Assembly: GCF_900112205.1 (NCBI RefSeq)
Contig: NZ_FOKW01000013.1
Location: 1-64,000, forward strand
Direction: 5' to 3'
From: Natronobacterium haloterrestre
GTDB lineage: Archaea; Halobacteriota; Halobacteria; Halobacteriales; Natrialbaceae
Length of the DNA stretch: 64,000 bases
Shown in pieces: positions 44,505 to 51,808 of the stretch (the stretch's first letter is position 1; each line of letters opens with the position of its first letter). The notes under the pieces were generated by a model. It saw only the letters and a program-made list of their open reading frames with translations, had not been told where the DNA came from and ran no database searches. The translations under genes and the position numbers were made by a program.

Positions 44505-45047
44505 TTAGCTGGTCGTTTCGTATTCGTCGAGGATCTGTCCTTCGCCGTCTCCGACCCAGATGAGTTGGATAGTGTCACCTGGGTTGTAGTGGATATTTTC
44601 GCTATAGTCGGTTGAGTCTCCACCATGGTGGTCTGCAGCAGCATCCAGATCTGCGTATAGGGTGATTGAGTCGCCAGCACCAACTTCACTACCGTCCCAG
44701 TCACCTACTGGTATCTCCTCCGTACCACCTGCCATGAAGTATCCGGTGCCTGCTAGCCCGGAAACTCGCTCATCATCCATCTCGGAGGTAGCAATCAGCA
44801 GGTTGTCTGTATCAATGCTTTCACCACCGGAGATACTAATCTCAACATACTTCCCACTGACATTCTCGTCATAATTAAACTGTGTGGACGGTGGCTGGTC
44901 GCCCATATCGCCCATGTCGAGAACGAAGGCAGCGATCACGGCGGCCAAAATTACAGTAATCGCAACCATCAAAATTACCCCAATGACGGGAGAAACTGCT
45001 CTTTCTTCCTCATCTCCGAGCAACATTGCGCCAAGTGCTTTGAACAT
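44505..45047 (-). CDS. type IV pilin, proviral copy A
   Basis: A 180-residue archaeal type IV pilin. The lead [20 protein letters not shown] has a PibD prepilin-peptidase site before AVSPVIG. The following helix ([20 protein letters not shown]) forms the pilus core, and the rest is an exterior domain with acidic strands and no cysteine. The first 70 codons are nearly identical in DNA to pilin B (45070-45567), while the exterior domains differ. Both lie in the provirus between membrane and replication genes, which is unusual, and they are co-oriented with 22 bases between them. Confidence 0.88.
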   Translation of the reverse strand: MFKALGAMLLGDEEERAVSPVIGVILMVAITVILAAVIAAFVLDMGDMGDQPPSTQFNYDENVSGKYVEISISGGESIDTDNLLIATSEMDDERVSGLAGTGYFMAGGTEEIPVGDWDGSEVGAGDSITLYADLDAAADHHGGDSTDYSENIHYNPGDTIQLIWVGDGEGQILDEYETTS

Positions 45048-45069
45048 TGTTTGTTAGTATGCCTGGTTA

Positions 45070-45567
45070 TTAGCTAGTGTCGGTAGTTTCGTATTCGTCA
45101 AGGACCTGTCCTTCACCATCTCCTTCCCAGATGATCTGGACAGTTTCTCCCTCGAAAGTATCTACGCTATCATCAATCTCAATTTCGTCACCGGCGCTAA
45201 TGGCATCGGCATCAGTCCAGTCATTACTGCTATCTACTCCGGATGGTGCACTACTACTGTATTGGGAAACAGGATTATCCCACTCCGGACTGGTATCACC
45301 GCTGAAATCGAGATAGAGATTGTCTGGGTCAATATCTTCTCCACCAGTCACAGTAATCGTCACGCTCGAACCCACATCTTCATCCCAACTGAACTGCGTG
45401 GACGGCGGTTGGTCACCCATATCGCCCATGTCAAGTACGAAGGCAGCGATCACAGCAGCCAAAATTACAGTAATCGCAACCATCAAAATTACGCCTATAA
45501 CAGGGCTCACAGCGCGTTCTTCGTCCGATCCGACCAGTTTGTCGCGAATCTGTTTTCCGTCAAACAT
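45070..45567 (-). CDS. type IV pilin, proviral copy B
   Basis: A 165-residue archaeal type IV pilin paralogous to copy A. The lead [20 protein letters not shown] and core helix match it almost exactly, then the exterior domain diverges ([20 protein letters not shown] and [20 protein letters not shown]). Both proteins end with a shared EGDGEGQ/L DEYETT sequence, so exchange at both ends with variation in the middle is likely. ATG at 45567; the upstream TATA-like sequence on the minus strand is at about 45729-45739. It is first in a two-gene transcript with copy A. Confidence 0.88.
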   Translation of the reverse strand: MFDGKQIRDKLVGSDEERAVSPVIGVILMVAITVILAAVIAAFVLDMGDMGDQPPSTQFSWDEDVGSSVTITVTGGEDIDPDNLYLDFSGDTSPEWDNPVSQYSSSAPSGVDSSNDWTDADAISAGDEIEIDDSVDTFEGETVQIIWEGDGEGQVLDEYETTDTS

Positions 45568-45716
45568 GGTGTATCTTTGTGCACCACTTTCAGCCCGGCC
45601 GGAAGGTCTTTGCCCCCACACAGGGTACACCGACCCGCGCGGGGATTGGGGATCCAAGCATGACCGACCCCGCCACACCCTTCCCGCCGTCCGATTTTGG
45701 TGCTGGTAACAACCAG
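45507..45716 (-). CDS. possible zinc-finger frame upstream of the pilins
   Basis: A minus-strand frame overlaps the pilin B start by 61 bases and contains GCGGVGHAW and RCTLCGGKD, a possible Cys-His/CxxC zinc site. No good start codon exists (TTG at 45716) and no Shine-Dalgarno is seen. It could be a real short gene or coincidence. The remaining stretch 45717-45910 has a TATA-like ACATATATTTA on the plus strand (45729-45739) and nothing else. Confidence 0.25.
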   Translation of the reverse strand: MVVTSTKIGRREGCGGVGHAWIPNPRAGRCTLCGGKDLPAGLKVVHKDTPCLTENRFATNWSDRTKNAL

Positions 45717-45910
45717 TTGACCGGGAGTACATATATTTACCCCATCCTCCAACACCTTCGAAGAAACGACTGTCTGCAAGGGTTTCAACTCTGATAATTA
45801 GGCGGGCGTAGAACCGTTACAGCACCAGCTTGAAGCCACGCTGGCTGGCGATTATCAAATCAGAAACCGTATCGGAACGACCATGATTCTCGCGTGCTGA
45901 TGCCATCGAT

Positions 45911-46705
45911 ATGACTGAGGACGACCGGTTCGTGATGCCCAAGGAACTCGCGCGAACCTACGACAGCGGCTACTACGAGGACGCCGCCGATATCCTCGAG
46001 CAGTACGACCGCGCAACTGAGTACGCACGCAAGCACGACGCTGGCTCGAGCGCGACCGCGTCGGCCTTGGATCTCCCCCGGTCCCGCTTGCGGACCTGGA
46101 TCGACGACGGCGGGAAACCTGACCCGGTCCATGCCGTGCATACGGCGATCGACTACGGCTGGTGCGAGGTCGAATACGACGATCCGGAGTTTACGGCATT
46201 GAACACGCTCGTCGCGAACGTGTTTTCGGGCGGGTCGATCGCCAACCACCATTACCGACCGTCGTTCGCGCTGAACCACCGTGGGGCGGACAGTCACGTG
46301 ATCGACGCGCTCGAGCTTTCGGGCGCACCGTACGAGGTCGTCGAACGCGACCCCGATCGGGCCGACGAAGCTCGCCCGACTGACGATGGGACCGTACTCG
46401 GTCGCGTCCTCGCGGTCCTCGGTGCGCCGGTCGGCCCGAAAGCCGAGCAGCACCTCGAGTTGCCGTCGTATCTCGAGGACGCGCCGGCAGAAGTCCGCGA
46501 AACGTTCGTGTACGCCTATCTCGAAAATCGGGCAACCGAACACGAGGGCAAGGATACGCTGCATATTCAGGAGGAACGAAATCAGGACTACCTCGTGGCG
46601 CTGGCAAATCTGCTCGCGGACGTAGCCGACGGCGAGGTCTCGGTCGGCGATCGGCATATCGTGATTTCGGCCGACGCAGCTCGTAATCTCGGAACTGTTC
46701 GTTAA
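45911..46705 (+). CDS. HTH protein with LAGLIDADG-like C-terminal half
   Basis: A 264-residue protein. Residues about 25-65 hold a helix-turn-helix-like block with ATASALDLPRSRLRTWIDDG. The C-terminal half, GAPVGPKAEQHLELPSYLED through TFVYAYLENRATEH and YLVALANLLADVADG, has the helix spacing of a LAGLIDADG/homing-like domain, though the canonical acidic residue is not clear. Proteins like this occur in haloviruses and may be DNA-binding regulators. I am unsure of the domain. Position is between pilin and replication modules, opposite strand to both. Confidence 0.55.
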   Translation: MTEDDRFVMPKELARTYDSGYYEDAADILEQYDRATEYARKHDAGSSATASALDLPRSRLRTWIDDGGKPDPVHAVHTAIDYGWCEVEYDDPEFTALNTLVANVFSGGSIANHHYRPSFALNHRGADSHVIDALELSGAPYEVVERDPDRADEARPTDDGTVLGRVLAVLGAPVGPKAEQHLELPSYLEDAPAEVRETFVYAYLENRATEHEGKDTLHIQEERNQDYLVALANLLADVADGEVSVGDRHIVISADAARNLGTVR

Positions 46706-46767
46706 ACGTCGGTTCAAATCGATCGGTTTCGGGGCATCGATAACACTTTGCGCGAAAAACAACGTCG

Positions 46768-47022
46768 CTATTCTCGCTCGACGGTTACGGACCTCTCGAC
46801 CTCGAAACTCGTGACTCGAGTCGAGAGCGTTTCGGCGATCTCCTGGCGCTGCTCGTGAGTGAGGTCGTCCCGCTCGAGGACCTGGCGTGCAGCTGCAACC
46901 AGCCGGGGCACGTCTTCGCAAGCACTCACCACGGCTTTCGTCTTGTTACAGTCGTAGAAGTCAGCTGCTCGCTCGATCGCGTCCTCCCGGTAAGCATAGT
47001 CGCCGTCGGTTCGAATTCGCAT
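46768..47022 (-). CDS. DUF7692-like small protein
   Basis: An 84-residue soluble protein. MRIRTDGDYAYREDAIERAA followed by DFYDCNKTKAVVSACEDVPR resembles the ribbon-helix-helix-like pattern in the haloarchaeal family I recall as DUF7692. The second half is helical (LVAAARQVLERDDLTHEQRQ). Such proteins are probably DNA-binding or antitoxin-like, with no partner visible here. Start at ATG 47022. The 12-base inverted repeat at 47151-47187 lies upstream and could be its operator. Confidence 0.6.
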   Translation of the reverse strand: MRIRTDGDYAYREDAIERAADFYDCNKTKAVVSACEDVPRLVAAARQVLERDDLTHEQRQEIAETLSTRVTSFEVERSVTVERE

Positions 47023-47150
47023 ACTCGTACACACGACCCCCGAAATCCTAGTTTTTTCGACTCACTGAACCGGCCCATTCAGCCCAAAACGGGGGTGGTT
47101 CTGTCACTCTGTTAGAGGAGTCACCGGGTTCGTCGCGACGATCGGCGAGC

Positions 47151-47187
47151 AATATGCACACGGCGCTGCTCGGCTCGTGTGCATATT
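47151..47187. repeat. 12-bp inverted repeat
   Basis: AATATGCACACG at 47151-47162 and CGTGTGCATATT at 47176-47187 are perfect complements with a 13-base spacer. The arms are AT-rich at their outer ends. It is between two minus-strand genes and may be an operator, an origin element or a terminator (no T run seen). Confidence 0.75.
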
Positions 47188-47269
47188 CGGGAAACCGATT
47201 TCGTCGACGTGCGACCCCAGAGGGAGAGACCGAGGAAATCACAAGGTGATATTTGAGGCCGAATAGAAA

Positions 47270-47875
47270 CTACTCTTCTCCAAACTCGGCCTTTGCATCC
47301 CTCACTATTTCTCCAAGGAGCTTCAAGTAGTACTGTAACTCCTCCTCAGCATCGACGATTTCTTCATGGACATCATCAGAATTATCATCGATGTAGAGCC
47401 CTGTTTCTACATCGATTTCATCAGGTAATTCGATATAGAATTTCTCTACCGACCCATCTGGCTGTTCAACTTTAAATCCTGAGCCACCATACTGATCTCC
47501 AATAAAAGCCGAATCTGCCCATGGAGGCATAATTCGGCTCAATTCAGCCGTATTGAGCCGATTCACTTTGGTATAGTTTGAAATATCGGGACCATCTGAT
47601 CCTTTTAGGATTCGGTTACGAAGATCATCCATCTTTTGAGCCACTTCATCGCTTTTCAGAACTTCTTGTCGTTCAGTATACCAGCTGTCAAAATCCTTAT
47701 TAGTTTTCCCTCTAAGCCTCTGTAATACAAAGGTCACGGATCGACCGAACGAAACAGCGTTTCGCAACCCGATCAATTTCTGTTCCCCATCAGCAGACTG
47801 GTATTGCTTGAACCCGGCATAAGCAGCCTTCAAATTGTATTCTGCTTCATCAAGGATTTGATCAGGGTCGTCCAT
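47270..47875 (-). CDS. AT-rich cargo gene of unknown function
   Basis: A 201-residue soluble, helical protein. NLKAAYAGFKQYQSADGEQK is followed by GLRNAVSFGRSVTFVLQRLR, and the C-terminal half has VDAEEELQYYLKLLGEIVRD. No family is recognised. Base composition is clearly lower in GC than its neighbours (many A/T-ending codons), and it stands alone between repeat-rich sequences. This is the pattern of a recently acquired cargo gene, for instance a defence or exclusion factor, but no such function is shown. Confidence 0.65.
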   Translation of the reverse strand: MDDPDQILDEAEYNLKAAYAGFKQYQSADGEQKLIGLRNAVSFGRSVTFVLQRLRGKTNKDFDSWYTERQEVLKSDEVAQKMDDLRNRILKGSDGPDISNYTKVNRLNTAELSRIMPPWADSAFIGDQYGGSGFKVEQPDGSVEKFYIELPDEIDVETGLYIDDNSDDVHEEIVDAEEELQYYLKLLGEIVRDAKAEFGEE

Positions 47876-48004
47876 ATGACAACATGATACTGAAATATGA
47901 TAATCCCCCTGTATCTCTCCTAAGAGTACCTACCCCCGTTTCGTATGCATCAATTGGAGATTTTCGCGCGAAGGTGGGGGAGGGGTGCTGTAATTTTTTG
48001 GCGC

Positions 48005-48053
48005 TGTCGCCTTGGCGACACCCGGCAAGGGGTGTTTCGCGCGAAGCGCGAAA
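48005..48053. repeat. three stacked hairpins, candidate replication origin
   Basis: Successive hairpins are TGTCGCC/GGCGACA at 48005-48020 (2-base loop), CACCC/GGGTG at 48019-48034, and TTTCGCG/CGCGAAA at 48035-48053 (5-base loop). A T run precedes them. The gap 47876-48199 contains only these and a GC-rich stretch. Proximity to the Rep candidate suggests an origin; an alternative is a strong terminator downstream of the Rep stop. Confidence 0.55.
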
Positions 48054-48199
48054 CCGACCCGCAGCCGCGCGGCGCGATCGAGCCGCCGACCCCGTCCTCG
48101 AGGGCGCGACTACAACCAGAGTTGAACAGTCAACGATCTATTACAATCTGAATTGCCGAAAAGAAGTCCGCGAATAGTGTTGCCACTACCGAGATCGGT

Positions 48200-49819
48200 T
48201 CAGCGATCGGCGACTGCGCCGACGAACCCGACCTTGGTACCGCCGCCGGGAGTCTTCCAGGACATCTCGGTGCGCCGGAGGACCGCCGGATCGTTGCCGG
48301 ACTTGCGCCACTTGTCGATCGCCTCGGCGGCGATCGCCTGGACGTTCTCGAAACTCGTCGATTTCAGTTCGGAAAGGATCGCGTCGATCCGCACGCGTCT
48401 AGGCTCGCCCTCCTGGTCGTACTCGATCTCAGCGCCGTTCTCGGCGAGCCACTGCTGGAACGGCGACGATTCGGCGATGTGGTCCGCTAACCCCATCACG
48501 TGCTGGATGCGATCGGCGAAACTCTCGATCGCGTACTCCGCCGACTCGACGAGCGCGCGTAGTTCCTCCTGGTACTTCCGAGCGCGGAACGAAATCTCGC
48601 CCTGGTCCAGCTCGAGGATCTCGTCCAGGTCCTCGATCGCCCGGTAGATCGTCGCCGGGTGCTTGCCCAGCTGGTCGGCGAGGTCGTCGACGTTCCCCCC
48701 GCCGTCGGTCGCGACCGTTTCCGTCACTTCGCGGGCGGTCTCGCCCATGTCCCGCAGCGTCGTCATCAACAGGTGGTCCGTCTTCGCCTCGAGGCGCGGT
48801 GTGGGATCGTCGTAGAGTTCGACCGGCTCGTCGCGGGCGGCCGCATCGAAGTGATCGTCCGCGACGTAGACGTTGTTCCCGTTCGGACCGAGCGGGATGT
48901 CCTCCCAGTGCAGCGCGTTCAGTAGTGTTTCTTCGATCTGCTCGGTCACTTCGTGCCGGTCGGCCCACGCCCATGCCTCGTTGTCGTTCATCGACTTGTT
49001 CACCAGGACCTCGACCTTCGGGTGATAGGACGGGTGATCCTTCGAGACCGCGTCTGGATCTGCCAGCTGGTAGATCTCGAACTTTCGTCCGTAGGTGTGT
49101 CCGGGGAGGAGTTCTTCCGCCGACCGCGGGTTGAGAAACAGCCGGTTCTGGTGGTTCACGACCTCCCGGTTATCGAGGTGGAGTTCCGCCTTCACTCCCT
49201 CGAGGTCCGACAGGTGATGGACGACTTTCTGCAGAACGCCTGCAGACGCGAGCTTCTCTGCCCATTCACGACGGATACGGACGTACCGTTCGTACGCCCA
49301 CATCCGACTCGCCGAGTGGGGTTCCGTTCGGAAGTACTCCGAGTGAATCCGCTCGCCCGCGTGCTCGAAGATCGCCGCGAAAAACTCCGGCAGCAACTCG
49401 AGGCCGCGTTCGGCTTCGATGTTGCTGGTGTGGAATTCGACGTCCACTCCGTCGACCTCACCGACCTGATTCTCCCACGGGAGATTCACCGGCTCACCGG
49501 TCTCCCAGTGGCGCATGTTCGGGAATCGCGGGGAGATGTTGTAGGACGCTTTTCGCTCGCCGCGCCCACGGCCGCGAATGTCCCACTCGTAGAGCCGCTC
49601 GGCGTTGATACCGTCAGAGAGTCGCGGCGCGAACCCCGACTTGCTGTAACTGACCTCGAGGTGCCAGAGCTCGCCGTCGACCTCGACGTCCAGTTCCAGG
49701 TATCCCTCGAACGGCGGGCCGAGCATCACCGACGACAGGGCATCGTACGGGCCGCGTCCCCAGTCGGGCCACTTCCAGCGCCCCTCGATCTCGTGAGGCG
49801 TCGTCTCGACCTGGGACAC
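48200..49819 (-). CDS. winged-helix replication protein candidate
   Basis: A 539-residue protein without rolling-circle or polymerase motifs. The N-terminal 370 residues are mixed (WKWPDWGRGPYDALSSVMLG, then beta-rich blocks such as GYLELDVEVDGELWHLEVSY). Residues about 374-400 are a clear winged-helix element (NVDDLADQLGKHPATIYRAI). The end, MSWKTPGGGTKVGFVGAVAD, is conserved-looking. Betapleolipoviruses lack other Rep types and have a large winged-helix protein in this place (recalled). Closest haloarchaeal label is DUF7845, from memory. It is last in a tightly overlapping operon. Confidence 0.65.
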   Translation of the reverse strand: MSQVETTPHEIEGRWKWPDWGRGPYDALSSVMLGPPFEGYLELDVEVDGELWHLEVSYSKSGFAPRLSDGINAERLYEWDIRGRGRGERKASYNISPRFPNMRHWETGEPVNLPWENQVGEVDGVDVEFHTSNIEAERGLELLPEFFAAIFEHAGERIHSEYFRTEPHSASRMWAYERYVRIRREWAEKLASAGVLQKVVHHLSDLEGVKAELHLDNREVVNHQNRLFLNPRSAEELLPGHTYGRKFEIYQLADPDAVSKDHPSYHPKVEVLVNKSMNDNEAWAWADRHEVTEQIEETLLNALHWEDIPLGPNGNNVYVADDHFDAAARDEPVELYDDPTPRLEAKTDHLLMTTLRDMGETAREVTETVATDGGGNVDDLADQLGKHPATIYRAIEDLDEILELDQGEISFRARKYQEELRALVESAEYAIESFADRIQHVMGLADHIAESSPFQQWLAENGAEIEYDQEGEPRRVRIDAILSELKSTSFENVQAIAAEAIDKWRKSGNDPAVLRRTEMSWKTPGGGTKVGFVGAVADR

Positions 49820-49821
49820 GG

Positions 49822-50115
49822 CTACTCACCTCCCTCCTGCTCGCGCTCGAGGAGACCGGTGAGGATCGCGACCGGGTTCCACCACGTCGCCGATCCGCAG
49901 CGGTGACAGACATGCTTGAACGACGTGCACGCTGACACCTTGAGGTCGGTGGGATCGACGTCGCTCGCCTGTCCGATCTCGTCCGGATCGGCACGCTTGA
50001 CGCGAATCCGCCCACAGCCCACGCAAATCGCGTCGACTGGCACTCCGAACTGACCCGCTTCCGGACTCGCGAGTTCAGCTGCGCGATCGCGACCATCGTC
50101 GACGTCGGTACTCAT
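49822..50115 (-). CDS. zinc-ribbon protein
   Basis: A 97-residue protein with two pairs, AICVGCGRI and HVCHRCGSATWWNP, that make a zinc ribbon, plus an acidic N-terminus and a short hydrophobic end. It begins inside the stop of the nuclease-like gene (ATGA on the minus strand) and ends two bases before the Rep candidate. It may be a DNA-binding accessory for replication. Confidence 0.7.
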   Translation of the reverse strand: MSTDVDDGRDRAAELASPEAGQFGVPVDAICVGCGRIRVKRADPDEIGQASDVDPTDLKVSACTSFKHVCHRCGSATWWNPVAILTGLLEREQEGGE

Positions 50116-50630
50116 CGCGCATCACCGACTCGCGTCGCTGGATCGACACCCTCGGGCTCGATCACCGTCGACCACGAGAGCTTCGCGACCTCGTTCTCCG
50201 ACCGCGACCCGCCGACGTCGTACCACCGGCCCGCGAGCAGTTCGTCGACGATCGTCGCCGGAACGACCGCGCGGGCCAACTGGGGCAACCCCGGTCGCGG
50301 AATGTACACCACGAACAGGTACATCCCGCCCGCCTCGAGGAGTCGGTCGTGCGCTCGGCGTTTGACGTAATACCGGCCGTGCGTGGAATACTCGCCGTTG
50401 CTCGTCTGGTACTGACAGCCCTTGATCTCGACCGGGATCTCCGGCTCCAGGACGACGACACCGTAGAACGGCAGCGACTGATCCGGCTCGAGGACGGTCG
50501 TCGTTTTCACGTCGTGCCAGTCGGCGGTCCGATCGTCGACGTACTCCAGGGCGTCGATCCGCTGGACGATCTCGCCCTCGAGGAAGTCCCCACTCGCCTT
50601 CGGACTCTCGAGTTCCGACGTCCGGCTCAC
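50112..50630 (-). CDS. PD-(D/E)XK-like nuclease, second copy
   Basis: A 172-residue protein. WHDVKTTTVLEPDQSLPFYG is followed by IPVEIKGCQYQTSNG, which has the ExK core, and YYVKRRAHDRLLEAGGMYLF, which corresponds to the helix after the core in the 43418-43801 protein. The C-terminal 60 residues are not shared. The start is GTG at 50630, overlapping the TGA of the 39-residue gene (GTGA), so translation is coupled. Presumed nuclease of the replication module. Confidence 0.62.
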   Translation of the reverse strand: MSRTSELESPKASGDFLEGEIVQRIDALEYVDDRTADWHDVKTTTVLEPDQSLPFYGVVVLEPEIPVEIKGCQYQTSNGEYSTHGRYYVKRRAHDRLLEAGGMYLFVVYIPRPGLPQLARAVVPATIVDELLAGRWYDVGGSRSENEVAKLSWSTVIEPEGVDPATRVGDAR

Positions 50631-50746
50631 AGCGGACCACCTCGCGCTTTCCGCACCTCTCGAGCGCAGTCGGGACAGAGTCGACGTGTCGCCGGAATCG
50701 ACTCTTCACACCGCTCGCACTCGTCGGAGTCGACGACGCGGGTCAT
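50627..50746 (-). CDS. 39-residue zinc-finger microprotein
   Basis: A 39-residue frame with two CxxC pairs, DECERCEESI and RLCPDCARE, spaced 16 residues, so one zinc ion can bind. It overlaps both neighbours by four bases (ATGA on its start side, GTGA on its stop side), which strongly supports that it is translated. Confidence 0.78.
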   Translation of the reverse strand: MTRVVDSDECERCEESIPATRRLCPDCAREVRKARGGPL

Positions 50747-50973
50747 CGGTCGATCCCTCCGTTGATCCGATCACGAAGCGACCGGAGCTTTCCACGAAGT
50801 CGATGGCGGCGCGTTACCCGCCAGGAGTGATCGAATTCGACGTCGTCGTAGCGCAACGGAAGCCGCGGGCGACGGTGCCCCTCAGAACACACGTCGTGCT
50901 TCCAGCCGACCCAGATCTCGCACTTCGGACAGTACCACGGCGATTCCATCCGGGGCCGCTCGTCACGGCTCAT
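50743..50973 (-). CDS. zinc-finger protein
   Basis: A 76-residue protein with CPKCEIWVGWKHDVCSEGHR, a Cys-x2-Cys and later Cys/His that can bind one zinc ion. The C-terminal 30 residues are strongly basic (TRRHRLRGKLRSLRDR), consistent with nucleic-acid binding. It overlaps the next gene by four bases and follows the 140-residue gene with another four-base overlap. Confidence 0.72.
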   Translation of the reverse strand: MSRDERPRMESPWYCPKCEIWVGWKHDVCSEGHRRPRLPLRYDDVEFDHSWRVTRRHRLRGKLRSLRDRINGGIDR

Positions 50974-51392
50974 CGCGAATCACCGGCAGTGCCGAACGGT
51001 TCGCAATCGGTCAGCCCGATCGCCGCGATACCGTGTTCGATGTTACAACCGGTGATCGTCGCAGCGAACTCCCGCCCGGAGATCGACACCGTCACTCGTT
51101 TGCACTGCCAGATATCGGTGAATTCGAACCCTTCATCGACCCCGGTCGCTACGTCGACGGAGACGACCACGTCCCCGTCGATGCGGTCGATCTGGACAAC
51201 CGGGACTCGAGTCCCTTCGATCGTTGTCGAACTGACCTCCTCGCTCCAGGACGGACCGCCGTCGGCCCGAACCTCCCGATCTTCGAGCGCTTCCCGAACG
51301 TCCTCGTCACTTGCCTGATGGGCCGGATGGGCGATGGGCGTCCGACTTTCGACGTGATAGAGCCGACTCGCGGGGACGAACTCCTCACACAT
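50970..51392 (-). CDS. conserved-looking acidic protein of unknown function
   Basis: A 140-residue protein. MCEEFVPASRLYHVESRTPI is followed by helical and beta-rich parts (VVSVDVATGVDEGFEFTDIW, SGREFAATITGCNIEHGIAA). Three cysteines exist but with no CxxC pattern. I do not recognise a family. ATG at 51392 is preferred; GTG at 51401 would add three residues. It overlaps the preceding zinc-finger gene by eight bases, in the same coupled operon. Confidence 0.6.
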   Translation of the reverse strand: MCEEFVPASRLYHVESRTPIAHPAHQASDEDVREALEDREVRADGGPSWSEEVSSTTIEGTRVPVVQIDRIDGDVVVSVDVATGVDEGFEFTDIWQCKRVTVSISGREFAATITGCNIEHGIAAIGLTDCEPFGTAGDSR

Positions 51393-51627
51393 CGGCCTCA
51401 CCCCCGTGACGGCCGGGGGACGTCTCTGGATCGGGAATGTCGACGTCTTTCCCAGCTGCGGACCCGCGGGTCAACCGTCGGTAGCTATCGCACTCGGGAC
51501 AGCGGTGGGCGCGGTCGCGATCGTCGCCGAAAACCCGTGCGAACCGATCAGTAACGTGACTGTCGCAGTGCTGGCACCTCGAGTCGGTGCCGGTCGACGG
51601 CCACGGGGCGACCGTCACGCGGACCAC
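51385..51627 (-). CDS. zinc-finger protein, first gene of the replication operon
   Basis: An 80-residue protein with SRCQHCDSHVTDRFARVFGD and HRCPECDSYRRLTRG, two CxxC pairs that fold as one zinc finger. Start is a GTG (51627); a second in-frame GTG lies at 51618. It is 169 bases from attR and probably carries the operon promoter, though no strong TATA is visible near it. Confidence 0.65.
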   Translation of the reverse strand: MVRVTVAPWPSTGTDSRCQHCDSHVTDRFARVFGDDRDRAHRCPECDSYRRLTRGSAAGKDVDIPDPETSPGRHGGEADV

Positions 51628-51754
51628 CCCGATTCGGCTACGAAATTCGCGTGCAGGCGGCGACCCGAAACCAGTAGCTGGTTCGGTTCAGGTTCGAAAC
51701 CCCGGATCGCCGAAGGCGAAAATCGGTGCGTCAGGTTGTCGACGACCCGGTATT

Positions 51755-51775
51755 TGGCCGAATTTATTTCGGCCA
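51755..51775. promoter_or_regulatory. 8-bp palindrome beside attR
   Basis: TGGCCGAA and TTCGGCCA pair perfectly across TTTAT. It lies 18 bases inside attR. It may terminate the CAU tRNA transcript, which runs into the provirus, or be an integrase arm site or operator of the minus-strand operon. Confidence 0.5.
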
Positions 51776-51793
51776 CTAACCGCGTAGTTTTTC

Positions 51794-51808
51794 GATGGGC
51801 CCTGACGG
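51794..51808. repeat. attR, 15-bp direct repeat in tRNA 3' end
   Basis: Identical to attL at 34505-34519. It covers the discriminator, the 3' acceptor strand and part of the T stem, so integration restores an intact tRNA. Confidence 0.9.

Larger units (their letters stand above)
34505..51808. mobile_element. SNJ2-like pleolipovirus provirus in a CAU tRNA gene
   Basis: The element is 17.3 kb, flanked by 15-base direct repeats, and encodes a tyrosine integrase at its left end. Gene order repressor, small membrane protein, surface protein, spike, two membrane proteins and VP8-like ATPase follows the conserved block of pleolipoviruses. A winged-helix Rep candidate rather than a rolling-circle Rep or protein-primed polymerase places it with betapleolipoviruses. 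SNJ2 of Natrinema is about 17 kb and integrates in a tRNA-Met gene (recalled), which fits well. All core genes appear intact, so it could be inducible. Classification is from architecture only. Confidence 0.85.

Noticed and set aside
48005-48053. CRISPR-like repeat array
   Set aside because: The stems are different sequences, directly stacked with no spacers, so this is not a CRISPR array; none was seen elsewhere in the window.
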